From: Alectoria sarmentosa
Taxonomy: Eukaryota > Ascomycota > Lecanoromycetes > Lecanorales > Parmeliaceae
Direction: 5' to 3'
Length of the DNA: 64,000 bases
Assembly (NCBI GenBank): GCA_009733775.1
Contig: WOGZ01000145.1
Coordinates: forward strand, 17,786-81,785
Shown here piece after piece: positions 33,243 through 45,729 of this stretch. Position numbers and translations under genes: made by a program. The notes beneath the pieces were generated by a model, which made no database searches, was not told the DNA's origin, and worked only from the letters and a program-made list of their open reading frames with translations. Each line of letters begins with the position of its first letter. The first letter of the stretch is position 1.

Positions 33243-35990
33243 AGGATTTTGGTCCGTAGCTGTAATGAAGGAGTTTATAGGCGGTATGTATTATTTTTAA
33301 AAGTAGAGTAGCTTTTTCTTTGGATTTTACTTGCAATAGAGTAATGGTATATATCGGAAGAAGAATTTTTATTTGTTGAACAATTTAGCTGAAATCTTTC
33401 CATCTCTGCCGCGATCGAGCCTCTAGGACGCTGCGGCTCTTCCTGTTGGCCTTTTTCTTCCCACACTAATGCTGCGTTGTCAGTCTTAAGGCTGAGTTGT
33501 ATATAATGCTTCCAGACCTAAATTCCGTATTCATATAGTCGCCTTTGCTCGGATTGATTTTCTGAGGAGCGATATGAACTTATGTCAAGGCTGACCTTGG
33601 AGTTATCATGGCGTCGTTGTCGTCTTTCTCAGAGAAAGCCCCGAAGCAGCTCATCGAGCCCACCTCCAGGGCCCATGGACAAAAACAGACTGCTTCAATC
33701 CTCAAGGCTCCGCAGACTATCCAGTGGCGAAATCATGATGCGCCGCGCTTGAAGTAGGAGAGGTGCTAACCACTACTTAGCTCTATCCACTAAGTTCGTG
33801 CACTTTAAAACCCGAGGTCCAATGTGATGTATCAAAGCCGAGAGTCGAACATGAACATCGCTAACAATCAAGCCTCGTCGGCTGGTAGCAAAGGCTGCCT
33901 TTCCCTCGTCACTCTGACCGTAATCTCAGACCGCGCTTCTAAACGAAAAGCGAGCCTAGGCGCTCAGGACGTAAGACTGGAAAGCGAACGTACCTTCACC
34001 AATCGACACACCCTCTTTGCCAGCCCTAACGGTATCTATTCGTCAGCAAATCGTACTCCCGTTTCTCATTAGCAGAGCTGGCTGTAGAATGTGTCGACGG
34101 GTTTGTCAGAGGTGGCACATGAATGCCAATCTCCACCTCTGTGACCCCAACGATAACACGAACCCTTCATCAAGCCTCGCCGTCGATCATAGGACCCAGG
34201 TCTCGTATTCGTCGCTCTCGACCCTTTTGTATCTTGCTTTCTCAACCACTCAAGAGTCGCTGGCCCATTTTCGGATATCTTGCACAAGCCTGAGATAATT
34301 CATGACCTTTACCGTAGAACTCTGCAGTTCGAACTGTCAAGACTTCAGGTTGGGCAATGTGATCCAGACGTGGCCTTATACGAAAATTTTTTGGCGTCCA
34401 GGGCAAAACTAATATCAAACGACTCGAAGGAAAAGACGGTCAAACAAAGCAGCACGCTAAAATATATCACGTGACCCTCATGCTGTAACAATGTCTGTCA
34501 AGGCCTGAGGCCTAAGGAGTGTACGCTGGCGCCCGAAGAACGGCGAGTGCGACTCAAACATAAAGCTGATACTCTAAAGGTCCACACCTGAGTGTACTTG
34601 TTCAAGGGTAGGAGGATTCCTGTGTGCTGTTGCTGGGTGGCGAATGATCCAGCTCTCGACAAGGAGACACTGAACGAATATCTCTTATTCAAATCGCCAT
34701 TGCACTGAAATTTGAACCGCTGGCGAGAGCTGAGGAATATCTCGCGGAAAGAGACAGACACACTCAGGGCGCACGAGGACCCGAAGCCCCATGTTTTCCC
34801 CTTCCTGCGGGTCCCGGCGACGCACGTGACTTGACATTTTCTCCAATTAGATTCTCTATTGGTGCCATCTTGCTGTACTTTTCTGACATCTACGTCTTTG
34901 CGGGTTCGCGCTCGGCGTTGAGTCTATGATCTTTTGGTCATCATTGTTGTGGTTATCGCTCGGGCCAAAGAGTTCAGGACGCGTATATTCGGAAGGATCG
35001 ACAGACAGAAATGCTTAGGGAAGGCCTTGGGGAAGGCGATAGTGTTGAAATAAAGGCTGTTGATGTCTCTGGGACAGAGCGCGGGAGCAAAGACGCTCGT
35101 ACCGGTCCTTTCAGTTGGCTTAGGGGAGCGTTTTTGGTATCCTGCGGCGATAGTCGTTGAGGTGGAGCCGACATCGCACTCCTGATACCAGAAAGGTCAC
35201 GCATTGACAACCTGAGCATGTGCGCAATGAGTGCTAGTACGAAGAAGCTTTCGTTCAGAAAGAGATCAAGCGCTAGATTTCTGTTGATGGCAAGTAGAGG
35301 TCGGCACCTTGGCACCCCTGATCTTGATCCTCTTGCGAAGCTCCACAGAGGCTTGTCTTTTGCTTGCTGTCTTGATGGCCACGTCGTGCAGCGTCAGGAT
35401 TCACAGTTGGATCTTGCCTGATTCTGCGTGTTCCGTGCATGATGATATCAACCAGACGCCAGATAACATTTCTCTATATCCGAGAGCATCCCGGTATCTC
35501 AATATTGATAAACCTGAGCCACATAGACGGCAAAAGTTGCTGTCTTCTAATGTACTTCCAGTCTTCCCCTTCATCGGACCAACGCTCAAGCAAGAGGCAA
35601 TGCAGTGATTTCGGGAGACACGGCATGCGTTTGACGTAGGTGACTTTCAATAGGCGAAGAGCCTTGAGACTCACCCCACAGCAGCTAGAACTCCCTGTGG
35701 GCAATCCAAAAGCCAGACAAGCCTAAACGGCGCCGATCCTGGATGCTCACCAATTCGTTGTCCGTCCGGAAGTACCTGAATCCTTCAACTGTCAAGATCG
35801 GAGACGGAGAGGATTGAAACTAAAACCGGGAGTCAGTGAAAAGTGGTACGCAAGTGTCAAAGAGAGGGTGTCCGATGGAGATAAGGATGTTTAGGATGGG
35901 CGAGCATAGGTGCTCAAGGTAAGAGTTGCAGCGCGGGCATCAGCTACGACCAGGACCCTATCGACCGTACACCGTCAGGCTATGCGGAGT
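33243..35990. other. gene-poor intergenic region
   Basis: Only short frames, several of them overlapping on both strands, with no domain recognisable. Composition is ordinary. Confidence 0.5.
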
Positions 35991-36176
35991 AGCGCAACAT
36001 ATATTCTATCGACCATGCAAAGTTAGCTCGCGTGGCCTGACCACGCGACTAATGCGGTAATCGGGGGCCAGGAAATAGTGGGTCAGGAATATAGCGCAGC
36101 ATATATATCCTATCAGTATTGACTATGTATGTACGGTCAGATCACGCGTGGCCAGGCCACGCGAAGGAAGCGGTAT
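35991..36176. repeat. two diverged direct repeats, each with a palindromic core
   Basis: Unit 1 (35991-36060) begins agcgcaacatatat and contains the palindrome tcgcgtgg-cctga-ccacgcga at 36028-36048. Unit 2 (36093-36176) begins agcgcagcatatatat and contains cgcgtggccaggccacgcg, a perfect 9+1+9 palindrome at 36145-36163. Both units end in gcg..(g)aa-like spacer plus gcggta. The matching order of start, core and end suggests duplication of one small element. Confidence 0.65.
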
Positions 36177-36982
36177 GGCGCAGCTCCATCTACATCCTCT
36201 CCGCCGCTCCGGAGTTCCTGACTACGCTATTCACACATCAAGCCTGCAATGTTGATCACTATCTGCCTGCTAGATAGCACTAGTGACAAAAGTGACACCT
36301 CGGAGGAATCGTCAAAGGACTGACGGTTGTGTGAGAGGAATCCACAGCAGGGTTATGCAAAATCAACGGCGGACCTCATCGGTATCAGATCTACAGCTAT
36401 AGTCCGACTGATTGACTCCCATTACTTCTGTTGTTCGTACAAACCGAAGCGATGAGGTTACCATTCAGCTGCAGAGGCTATAGCCACTAGCAGGGGGCCA
36501 GCCCGATGTGCGAAGCACCTGTACGTACTTAGTGCAAAGGGCCCAAGAGCTCCAGTCCCTTAGCGGTGCCCCTAGCCGCGGGGCTCCTCTCCCGGAGGGT
36601 AGTGTACCTCACCTACCTGGCTACTACTCGAGTACTGTTTCACTGCCTTCTGCCACTGTATTGCTCTGACAATGCCTCGAAATTTTGGCACTTGGCATCC
36701 CATAGCCAATGATATCGCGGGGACAACCACGATCATCTACTCCTCAGGACAACATGCGCGCATTCCCCCGTTCACTTTGGAAGCCTTGCCGTCATGGAAC
36801 GCATCCGTCACCAGAATGATATGCCCGATCTCTCTGCATCTTCAACATAAAGCCTCCCGTCTCCCCTCCTTTCTGTACCTTTTTCCTTTGTCGAATCCAT
36901 CAATCTGGAGGATCAAAGCACTCAAGAACGCTCTGGTCAACTCCACTCACTTCGATATTCCTCCTTTTCACTATTACCTAAC
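36177..36982. other. intergenic, upstream of small secreted-protein candidate
   Basis: No gene supported. The frame at 36672-36986 ends at the start of the next gene and has no features. A pyrimidine-rich stretch (about 36850-36980) fits a fungal core promoter. Confidence 0.45.
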
Positions 36983-37439
36983 ATGAATCTTCCTTCCCTT
37001 TTCACAGCCTTGCTCGCTGCCACAGCATTCTCCCCTCCCACCGTTCAATTCAGGATCACCAAACCAGAGTCTACCACCAACACTTACTGTGTCCCAACCA
37101 TCCTTCCTCGCATGCAGCGGCCAAGACCCGATGATGTATCCCTCTCACCACCAGCGCTGGTTGCTCCCAGCTCATCCATGACCAAAAATGTCACCAAAGA
37201 CAACGACTCAACCTCCTCCGTTCTACACGCGGTACCTCCTCCAATCCTGACGCTTGAGGATATCGTCACTGCCATCTTCCGCGTTATCATCACCATACTC
37301 ACACTTTTCAATGTCAACATCACTTGGAGGATCCATGGTGAGTATCACAGATACCCTGCGCCCAATGTGTGTGCCAGCACAGCTAACGTGTCTGGTAGCC
37401 AACCAAGATCGTCGACCTCGTGGGTTGAGGCATGCATAG
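36983..37439 (+). CDS. small secreted or membrane-anchored protein candidate
   Basis: Two exons (36983-37337 and 37399-37439; donor gtgagt, acceptor tag) give 131 residues. The N-terminus MNLPSLFTALLAATAFSPP looks like a signal peptide. The middle is Pro/Ser/Thr-rich. Residues about 93-113 (LEDIVTAIFRVIITILTLFN) are hydrophobic enough for a membrane segment. The tail after splicing reads ITWRIH then ANQDRRPRGLRHA. Reading through the intron would instead give a 184-residue frame to 37537, but the consensus donor favours splicing. There is only one Cys in the mature part, so it is not a typical Cys-rich effector. No family is recognised. Confidence 0.45.
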
Positions 37440-37720
37440 CCCGGTGTGAGGTTGGGGATTGGTTGAATAAGACACTGCTGCAAATGCGGATGCCGGTGGG
37501 CGGGCTTGGTTGGATATGGAGAAAAATGAACGATTAGGCAATGAGAGGATCTTGAAGAAACAAGTGTAGCAATGATAGGCATATGACGAGGAATGGAACG
37601 CGTGATTGCCACCCCTTTTGAAAGACAGCAGTCTCGTTGTTGCCATGGTGATGTCGTATTAAAGAAAGAAAGATATTTGCATGATGATAGTTGCCGTTGC
37701 GGTGTACCCTCGAGGATATA

Positions 37721-37850
37721 ACTCGTACACTCCAGAAGTGAGCTACTTGATAGAGCGAGGACACCAATAGACCAAGCGACATCCGGTTGAGTGGAAAATA
37801 TAGTTGGTGTCTTCGCTTTATCAAGTAGCTCACTTCTGGATTGTACGAGT
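37721..37850. repeat. long imperfect foldback (inverted repeat)
   Basis: Arm 1 (37721-37767) contains tccagaagtgagctacttga exactly, and arm 2 (37804-37850) is its reverse complement. About 47 bases pair with three internal mismatches, all of C/A or G/A type, and a spacer of about 36 bases. The RNA or single strand would form a strong hairpin. It may be a small foldback transposon or a recent local inversion-duplication. Confidence 0.8.
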
Positions 37851-39220
37851 ATGCAAAGACTGTGATAACATTGCCAGCACTTGATATAGTACTCAAGAAA
37901 AGTCTCTACCTTTCGGAGTGCTGCTGGAATCAAAGAATGGGAATAGCTTGAACGCCAACCTATCCGAGGTATTGCCAGATCACGTCGTGATCTGAGTTCG
38001 CTAACCGAATACGGAATGGTCTAGATCGCCTAGCTGCCATGTAGGCTTGTGACGGCCTTCCATTGTAGCCCTTGTTGGAGCCAACAGTATTGCCGTTCCA
38101 GAGTCCTTCCTGATGAGGGTACTGCTGTGTATGTTGGTGAGGGACGTAGCATTATTTTTTGCTAGAGCGCTGTTGAGATCGATCGACCAATGTCTCCCAG
38201 AGGCTCACTTTTTCGTCCACTTGCTCCAGGGACTGACCTTGCACAAAATCCTTCGTAGGGGAAAAGACGTTCTGACGCAACATGAAAAGAGAGATAGTCC
38301 AGAGCTTTGATAATGAAATATAGACAGAGGTGATCTCGGCTGCTGGGGCCAGGTGCAACCCGTGTCGTATGAATGCACGAGGAGTAGTATTGTTGTTGAT
38401 GCCTCGTGAGGCGTGCATTGCCCTAGTAAAATGAGCGAACGCCACGTGTGCGTGCGTCTTGCATCGTTTAATGAGTGTAGTCTACTATTACCAATCGCCT
38501 CGATCAGTAAAACATGAGTCCATCATTTGACAATTATCTCGAGCACACAACCTGACCGTCCCTCGTTGTGGCTACTTGCGCCCAAGTTTGCTCGCCGTAG
38601 AGTAAATTCAGTTCAAGAGATCTTATTTCTCCCGATGCAAAACATTATAGACGAGTCTTCAGAACAATATTAATGATTGCAAGATTTTAAATATCAAGCA
38701 AATGAATGGTTGGGGAATCGAAATCTGGTTGTAGCTGCGTTCATTGCTGGTGAGTCGTAAAGAAGGTCCTAGAAACGTACCATCCTGCGCGGCGTTCCGT
38801 TCCACCCCCGCTTACTTTGAGCACCGTATACCCAGAGATAATGACAGTACTTCGACACTAGGGATCAAAACGTTTCGACCGCGCATATGATCCATTAGCC
38901 TTCAAGATAAATCATCCGATCTAAGTTCTAGATTTTTTGCGAAAATGCTCCTGAACATTCTTAGGCAGGGAAGAAAATTGGTCTATGTATGACAGGGAAC
39001 GTAAAAGGCGCCCAACACAAAACACTGAAAACCCCTTCCTCGTTCATAGAGAATATCGGGAGCGTAAGTCCGGAGACCAGTCATTCAAGGCTTGTCAGTA
39101 ACGGCGTTACTGCGACATTCATCTCGAGCGCTGATGACACCGCATTGTCCTAGCTCATACCAATGAAGGGTAGCGGTCCTAATACCTGCGCGATTGCTAC
39201 CCGAGGATGAAATCCTGCAT
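37851..39220. other. intergenic, no gene seen
   Basis: Short frames only. This interval lies 3' of the minus-strand zinc-finger gene. Confidence 0.5.
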
Positions 39221-41248
39221 TTAGCCGGTACCAAGGTCCATCGGAGTGGTCGGCCTGTGTTCAGCAGCTCGACTCGCGTTTCCGGGAAGATCTGGAATGG
39301 GTAAAGGGGGAAGAGGCTTCGAGAAATGCGCCGTCCCGCGGTGGAAAAAAGTCGAAGTGGGTATTCGACCGGTATTGGAAGTATTGATATCGTTTCGAGA
39401 ATCCGAGATTGGCTCTTGTCCATCTACAGTTGCATCGTTCGTTTGGTGTACATGCCGAGGGGAAGACATTTGAGCAACTAGTAAGGCTCCACCCTCGCTC
39501 AGGCGATCTTGGATTTGAGTCTTGTCATCAAGCGGTGGGCTTGTATCCATTGCCCGCCATTGCGGTGGACGAGCATAAGTGGACAGCTGAGACGGAATGT
39601 CACTAACGTTTGGGTCCATGGGTTGCCCTGGATACAAAAACGTGTCGTTGCGAAAGTCATCAGGTGAGAGTCGGTAATTGAAAAACGCTGATGGAGTTAG
39701 AGGAGGATCGCACAGCGGATTCTGAAATCTCGTGCTCGATGCTTCGACGCTACTTGGAGCAGGCGACCCAGGCAGCAGTCGTGAGAGTGAAGCACGCGGC
39801 TGCGTGTGATTAGGCATTGACTGATACATTGAAATCGACAAAGGTGGATCCGTTGCGGCTGCTGGGCTTCGAGAAGCCGGCGGGGCCGGATCAAACATCA
39901 TCTCTTCTCTGCCCGTCATAGCCATCAACCCTTCCTGACTCGGGCGTACCCACTCACAATTACTGAGCTCTAGGGCTGCGTTGGCGAGGGCTAGCCCAGG
40001 CTCTTCACTCATTTCGAGTCTCAATTGTAGGCCTTCTGCCAATGGCATGTCCCAGCGAAGATTAGATTCTACCAAATAAGGATGCGACCTCAAAAGAACA
40101 CGCCAGGCGGTCTGCACTTCGGTTTCTAGCAATAATCCCCTAATTGAGTTGCTCAATTCCCACTTGCCCATGTTCTGACCGTGTCTCCAGTGTTCGTTGT
40201 CGATATGATTCCATCGGTCCGTGATTGAGGTGAAGAATACAACACAAAGCCCACAGGAAAAGTATTTCTTGTTGAAACCACATCGCCATTGATCAGCAAG
40301 TATAGCGCCAACTTTACTATGAACACGATGTTGCGCCAGATGTTTTATCATGTCGGTCCTTCTTGATTTCTTGAGGGGTTCCTTGAATTTTCCAACGCAA
40401 ATTGAGATGTTGTGCCTTGCCAGATGGTCCGCGTCGGGATCTGCTTTATGACAAAGTACACATACTCGGCCGTGTTGAGTGTATTCGACCGGTCCATGTG
40501 GCATGCACAGATAAGGAGTTTCATGCTCTCTCTCATGCCTTTTCCAGCCTTCACATTTTCTTATTGGTTTGCAATGTTCGCCGTAAGTGCACCAATGTAC
40601 ATGATCAGACTCGTCGTTATAGGCGGTCCCTTCGGGAAGCTCAGGCAAAGAGATGCCGTAACCTAGGGAGCTCCTTGGGGTGTCATAGCTTGAATGACTA
40701 CTGAAGACAGCAGAGGGAGCGCGAGAGCTAATGGAAGATCTTAGGCTAGGGTCTGTTGACGACCATCGTAGATGGCGTGATGGAGACACAATGGGGGATC
40801 TGGAGGTGGAGATGGTATCGTTCAACGTGCGCTGCGTATTGACATCACCTGTGACCTATGATTAGCGACAGGCGGTCTATGGGAACATTAGGTAAGAGAG
40901 TCTCTGACTAGGGAGAAAACTAGGAGTGAGCCATGCTAAGATGTCGCTGTCGCTGCAGTCTTTCAACGTGGCGAGTGCATCAAGCTGCTGGGTAGAGAGG
41001 CACCCTTCACCCGCTCGGTACCGGAAACCCGGTTCTATAGACCGCAAGATTGTGAGCCAAGCAAGAATCTTTTCGTCATCAAAGACCAGAAGCTCGGTGA
41101 GCGCTGCTTGTTGCTTTGGGATCGGCAATGTATGTGGTTGCAAATCTGAATAGATTAGATTGGGGTCTTCTAACGATTGACGCTGATTGGCGTAGAGAGA
41201 AGCTGTGGCTGGGCTTCTGACTAATGATGTTGCAGCACCTTTCTGCAT
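39221..41248 (-). CDS. C2H2-type zinc-finger regulator-like protein, two exons
   Basis: Exon 1 runs from the ATG at 41248 to about 40890 and exon 2 from about 40845 to 39221. The second frame starts only on TTG, which supports splicing (acceptor atcatag, cacag or cgcag near 40835-40860; the exact donor is uncertain). Total length is about 660 residues. Residues about 165-320 hold Cys/His pairs: CTYGEHCKPI...KRHEREH, then CVLCHKADPDADHLARH, then CGLCVVFF...WNHIDNEH. These are spaced like the atypical C2H2 fingers of a fungal transcription-factor-like family. The C-terminal half is Pro/Ser-rich and probably disordered. Exon 1 contains two copies of an ILAWLT motif (EKILAWLTILRSIEPGF and DILAWLTPSF), perhaps a small helical or homeodomain-like segment. 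Target genes are unknown. Confidence 0.68.
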
Positions 41249-42756
41249 AATTTGGGCTGAGAAATATTCTCTACAACATAGACGTTAGAATTTCAACGCA
41301 AAAAGAGCTCCACATGAGTTATATCCATTCCCATTTCTTTTGAGGTATGAGTGGGAGACAACAGCCTTTTGTCAACCATGGTCAAACGGTTGGCCTCCTG
41401 CTGCGCTGACTGCAGCCGCAGTTGATTCAGATTTTGGCAGGAACAGGAGGCCTCTGTGTTTCATGATGCCGAGTTTTTGGCCAGAAGGAGTTGCCAAAGG
41501 TGGCACACAACGCGCGATAGAACAACTGCTCCGCCAGAGGCCCACTTGCGACATGCGATGGTCGAATAAGGCTCTCTCTTTCTCTATCTATCTTGGTGTG
41601 GTGATGCTGGCGGTGCCATTGAGAACTTTTCAGCTGCGTCAAGACCATTTCACTTTAGCTTAGCCATCTTCAGAAACAGGTTATAATCAAAGCCTTTCAT
41701 CGTTCAAGTAATAGCAACAGCAACATACGAGCCTCTACCAGTAGATAGGGGATTTCCAATGGCCAGCTTAGGGATTTTGCAGGCTGAGGATTGCAAAGAC
41801 ATGATGACCGCGCCTCGGACCGGTGGGGCTTTCCGAGGGGCTCCCGCCACAAGATGCCACGGGCAGGGGCACCCCATACCTTGTTGAATGAAACTGCGCA
41901 AGTCAAAGAGTTTGGCATCCAATTCCGAGTCTTGTGAGGAGGCCATCAAGCCAGTTCTGAGTCTAGGCACATTTGCCGACGTGAATACTCCATCAAACTC
42001 GTCAAAGACCGCGATTCAATCGAGTTGCACCTCTCTCACTTGCTGAGGCTATGACGACAATGCGAGCACTATTGCCTTCCAGAGCGTTGCCATGTCACAA
42101 GATTTTCTCCGCAGATATGTGTGACACGGGAAGGTCGCTAAGCATATCCCCCGATCGGCCATCTGGCAGCGCTCCTTACAGCCTGACAACTTTGACATGT
42201 CCAACAACCCTGACAAGCGCAATAGCCCATCGGGATCCCCAACCTCGTCGGCGGACTCATCAGTGGTCGTGATAATATTTACAGGTCGTATGAGTGAGTA
42301 TAATCATCTAGGGTCACTCTTATCCATCAGCAAGCATCAGTGCTGTGAATACAAGTGCAAAGTTGAGGCGAAGGAAGAGTCCTGAGAGTGGTAAATTGCA
42401 ATCGGAATGTGCTTTGATTGTGGTAGTCGACAGCAGTACGTAATTCGAATGTGGAAGAAAGGGAAATGCAGTCTTTGGATGTACAACGGAGGCTATGATA
42501 ATCATACTCTCACAGTCCTAGCAGTCGAGAGAGTCCAGATTTACGGTGACGGTGATCTTGCTCATCGATGAGATGATTGAGGGTAGAAAGTGGAGTATCT
42601 TGTATTTTAATTGCGCCACCCTCCGTCTGTGCAGCGTGTGTGGTATCGGGATAGCCAACCGGATATGCAAACGAATATGGTACAACGAGAACGGAAAGAG
42701 ATTAAGAACTCGTAAACAGGGCCCAATTCTATCTTCAACAATGGAAGCGTGAGATA
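41249..42756. other. intergenic between divergent ends, no gene seen
   Basis: Short overlapping frames only. The interval contains the promoter side of the zinc-finger gene and the 3' side of the helicase gene. Confidence 0.5.
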
Positions 42757-44972
42757 CTAATACCGATTCGCGCTCTCTCGTCGTCCGTAGCCTCCACCGC
42801 GGCTTCCTCCACGGTCCCCTCCATAACCACCCCCACGGCCTCCTCCACGGTCCCCTCCGTAACCACCGCGATCGCTACCTCCGCCGCGATTGCGGTCTCC
42901 ATAAGATGGACGACCACCATCTTCCCGGTCAGATCCATAGCCTCCTCTACCCCCACCACCTTTCCGATCGGAGCCATAGCTTCCTCTGCCTCCCCCGGAC
43001 CATGAACCGCCCCGCATACCTCTATCTTTTCCATAGTCACCAACATTGGACTCTCGCTCTTCACGACCTATATTGATACCCTCGAGTCGGGAGAGTTTAA
43101 GTTTCGAGGCTAATACTCGGCTGACTAAAGGTGGCGTCTCCATCCCCCAGCCATATTTTACGCGGTCGTTCAAAGCATCCAATAGTACTTGTTTATTTCC
43201 ATACCACTGGAAAAGACCCAAAGCCGCCATGTAGGATCCGACCTTCAGCCCCCGAGGTACCATCTTCATTGCATCCCCTATCTGGGTCAAAGTCTTGGCT
43301 GTGTGTTCAGGCAGCTGAGCATTTTTCTTCATATCAATTGTGGCGGTTTCGAGAGTTTTGTTGGGTTGTAGAGGCATGTTCGGAAGCTTATGACGGATTT
43401 CCTTGGCCTCCAGGTTTGTAAGGAGAATCCAACCCTCCCCGGTCTTGTCTCCTCGAGCCGTCCGACCGATACGGTGGACGTACTGCTCTTCTGAGGGTGG
43501 TAAACCGACTTGGATGACGTGAGTGACATTTGGGAAATCCATTCCTCGAGCGGTTACATCAGACGAGAGCAGGATGCCAGACTCTGCACGTCGAAAGTCA
43601 TCTGCTGCTCTGGTTCGCGCGACTTGAGTAAGCTTTGCGTGAATCTCGATAATCTTAGCGGGATGAAGAGGGCCTGGGTGGAAAATGCTCGTTCCAGGTT
43701 TCCTCAGGTTATTGAGAACAGAAGCGGCAAGGGCGACATCGGCCGTAGCTCCGAAGTAGACGATAGCTTTGAAGGGCCTTGCAGGTACTCCACTAGTACC
43801 GGCTGCTGGATTCATCTCGCGTTTGCAGAGCTCCAATAGGGCGGGCATGAGGTTCTCGAAGCCTCCGACATTGACTAGTTTCTGAGGTACCTTTTCATGG
43901 GTTTGCTGTTCACCTTCCTGCACCGTTCGAACAAATTGAAAATCTGGCTTCATGGTTTGGCGGACAACTTGCATGACTTCTCGAGGCACGGTGGCAGAGT
44001 AAAGGAGCGTCTGTCGATCGACTTCTTTCCTATTGGGTAAAAGGTCTTGTATTGCTCGAATATCGGGCGCAAATCCTTGATCTAGCAATCTGTCTGCTTC
44101 ATCTAAAACAAAACAGCTGAGGTTCGGCGCTCGTATTTGGCTATAGCGGTCTGATAAAATGTCGTTCAGTCGGCCTGGCGTTCCGACTAGAACATGACAC
44201 CCCTCTATCTTGATCTTTCTGAGCCCCATCGCTTTTGCTGAACCACCGACAGCAGTCTGGACGACGACTCCTGTATCCTTTGTCACTTTCTTTGCTTCCA
44301 CCGCGATCTGCTCTGCCAACTCTCTTGTTGGAGATATTATGATGGCTCTGATATCGGTAGATTCGCCGCCACGGCCAAGACGAGAGCGCCTCTCAAGCTT
44401 CGGGTCCACGTTGATGATGTTTTGTAGGAGAGGTATAAGAAAAGCAAGGGTTTTCCCTGTCCCAGTACGGGCTTGCGCGAGACTATTAACGAGATGAGAA
44501 GACTGCGGCTTGTAGTCTCATTCTGATGGCTTGCTTACATATCCTTGCCCTTGAGCGACTCGTTTATAGTCAGGCTCTGCACTTGTGTCATGGTCTCGAG
44601 GCCCATATCTTTTGTGATGGTATCCACCACAGTTTGGCACACCATACCACGCTCCGCCAAGTCTTTAAACTTGGTGACCGGACCATGCTGTACAGCCCGA
44701 TTTATTTGGGCATTTGATGGGGGTGTCTGCGCAAAGGACTCCTGCTCGATCTCCCCTTCAATGACTTCGTCTTCTACCGCAGCGCTGGCTGCAGCGGATC
44801 GTCTCCATTGGGAAGAGCTGCCAAACGGTCTCGCTATTGTTGGAGATCTAATTCGTGGCAGGCATCGCTGTAGATCTCGTGGGTGGGTTGGCCCACTGCA
44901 TCTCGAACAGGTTGAGAAGGACAGTAGTGACCTCGCAACAGAGGCTGGACCTCTCCGGGGAATGTTCAACAT
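42757..44972 (-). CDS. MSS116: mitochondrial DEAD-box RNA helicase, Mss116/CYT-19 type
   Basis: Two exons (44972-44539 and 44482-42757, intron 56 bases) give 719 residues. All core helicase motifs are present: motif I ARTGTGKT at 149-156 (rejoined by the splice), PTRELA at 196-201, TPGR at 246-249, DEAD at 272-275, SAT at 307-309 and HRIGRTARG at 481-489. The N-terminus (MLNIPRRGPASVARSLLSF, then Arg/Ser-rich) looks like a mitochondrial presequence. The C-terminus is an RGG/GGY tail of about 90 residues for RNA binding. Yeast Mss116 and Neurospora CYT-19 are ATP-dependent RNA chaperones for group I and II intron splicing and mitochondrial translation. The domain layout, C-terminal extension and presequence fit that group. 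The orthology label is by architecture, not by alignment. Confidence 0.88.
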
Positions 44973-45397
44973 GGGCTGGCGACACTAGGTAAGTGAGTCT
45001 GGCGAAAAGGGTGTTTATTCTCAGACTGAACAGTTGACAGTCAAGTAGTACTTGATGTTTTTCAATGGTCAATGCCGCAGAATGTTTTGGAGTTCGTTAG
45101 TGATACTTGGACTAAACTTTTTTTGCCCAGACAATTCAAGGCTTGGCCCGATCGAATTAGGGGCTTCTGGACCCTTGTTTTGGAGCTTGGACCTACTTGG
45201 TAAAGCTAAAATAAGCGCGCCTGCAAAAGGTAAACATTGCATCCCTAGAATCCTACTTTCCTTCGTTATCAACATCGATCCATCAATCCTTCACCTATCC
45301 CAATCTCACCCAACCCGCTCCACACCTTGCCAGACCGATTTCTTCATTTCCCGCTCACCAACAAGAACAAAGTTTCAGCATCCAATCTCTCGAGATA
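44973..45397. promoter_or_regulatory. shared upstream region of helicase and small basic gene
   Basis: This interval of 425 bases separates two divergent starts (44972 minus, 45398 plus). The plus-strand 100 bases before 45398 are pyrimidine-rich (cacctatcccaatctcaccc), typical of strong fungal promoters. No TATA box is obvious. Confidence 0.4.
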
Positions 45398-45624
45398 ATG
45401 GCACCAGCCAAGCAGGTAAGTTGTTGCGCGCCTCCGATCCCATCGCGTTTCGCGCCACTTTCCTATCAATTCTTTAATCAATCACTGACTTCTTCGCTGA
45501 ATAGACGCCTCTTGAGAAAGCCCACGTTGTGCGCGCTGAGAAGAAGAAGGCGCGCGAGGCTATTAAAGCCAGACGTCTCGCGGCGTTGAAGAAGGCACGT
45601 GACGCGAAAGCGAAGGCGAAGTAG
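45398..45624 (+). CDS. tiny Lys/Ala-rich helical protein, two exons
   Basis: Exon 1 (45398-45415, MAPAKQ) and exon 2 (45505-45624) are joined across an 89-base intron (gtaagt..tag). The product is 45 residues: TPLEKAHVVRAEKKKAREAI follows the first six, and the rest is KARRLAALKKARDAKAKAK. It is about one third Lys plus Arg and would form one long basic amphipathic helix. I do not recognise a family; ribosome-associated or nucleic-acid-binding roles are guesses. Support comes from the consensus splice sites, the start context and the CT-rich promoter. The short length makes it easy to miss in automatic annotation. Confidence 0.55.
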
Positions 45625-45729
45625 GGGAGAAGCCTGTGGGGGGAGGCAGACGGAGGGAGTCTACGGAGCGCCAGGGCGTTGAGAGGAGAAGTCTCTTTTG
45701 TTCCAGCATATGGGGTTGGCAATGGTGAA

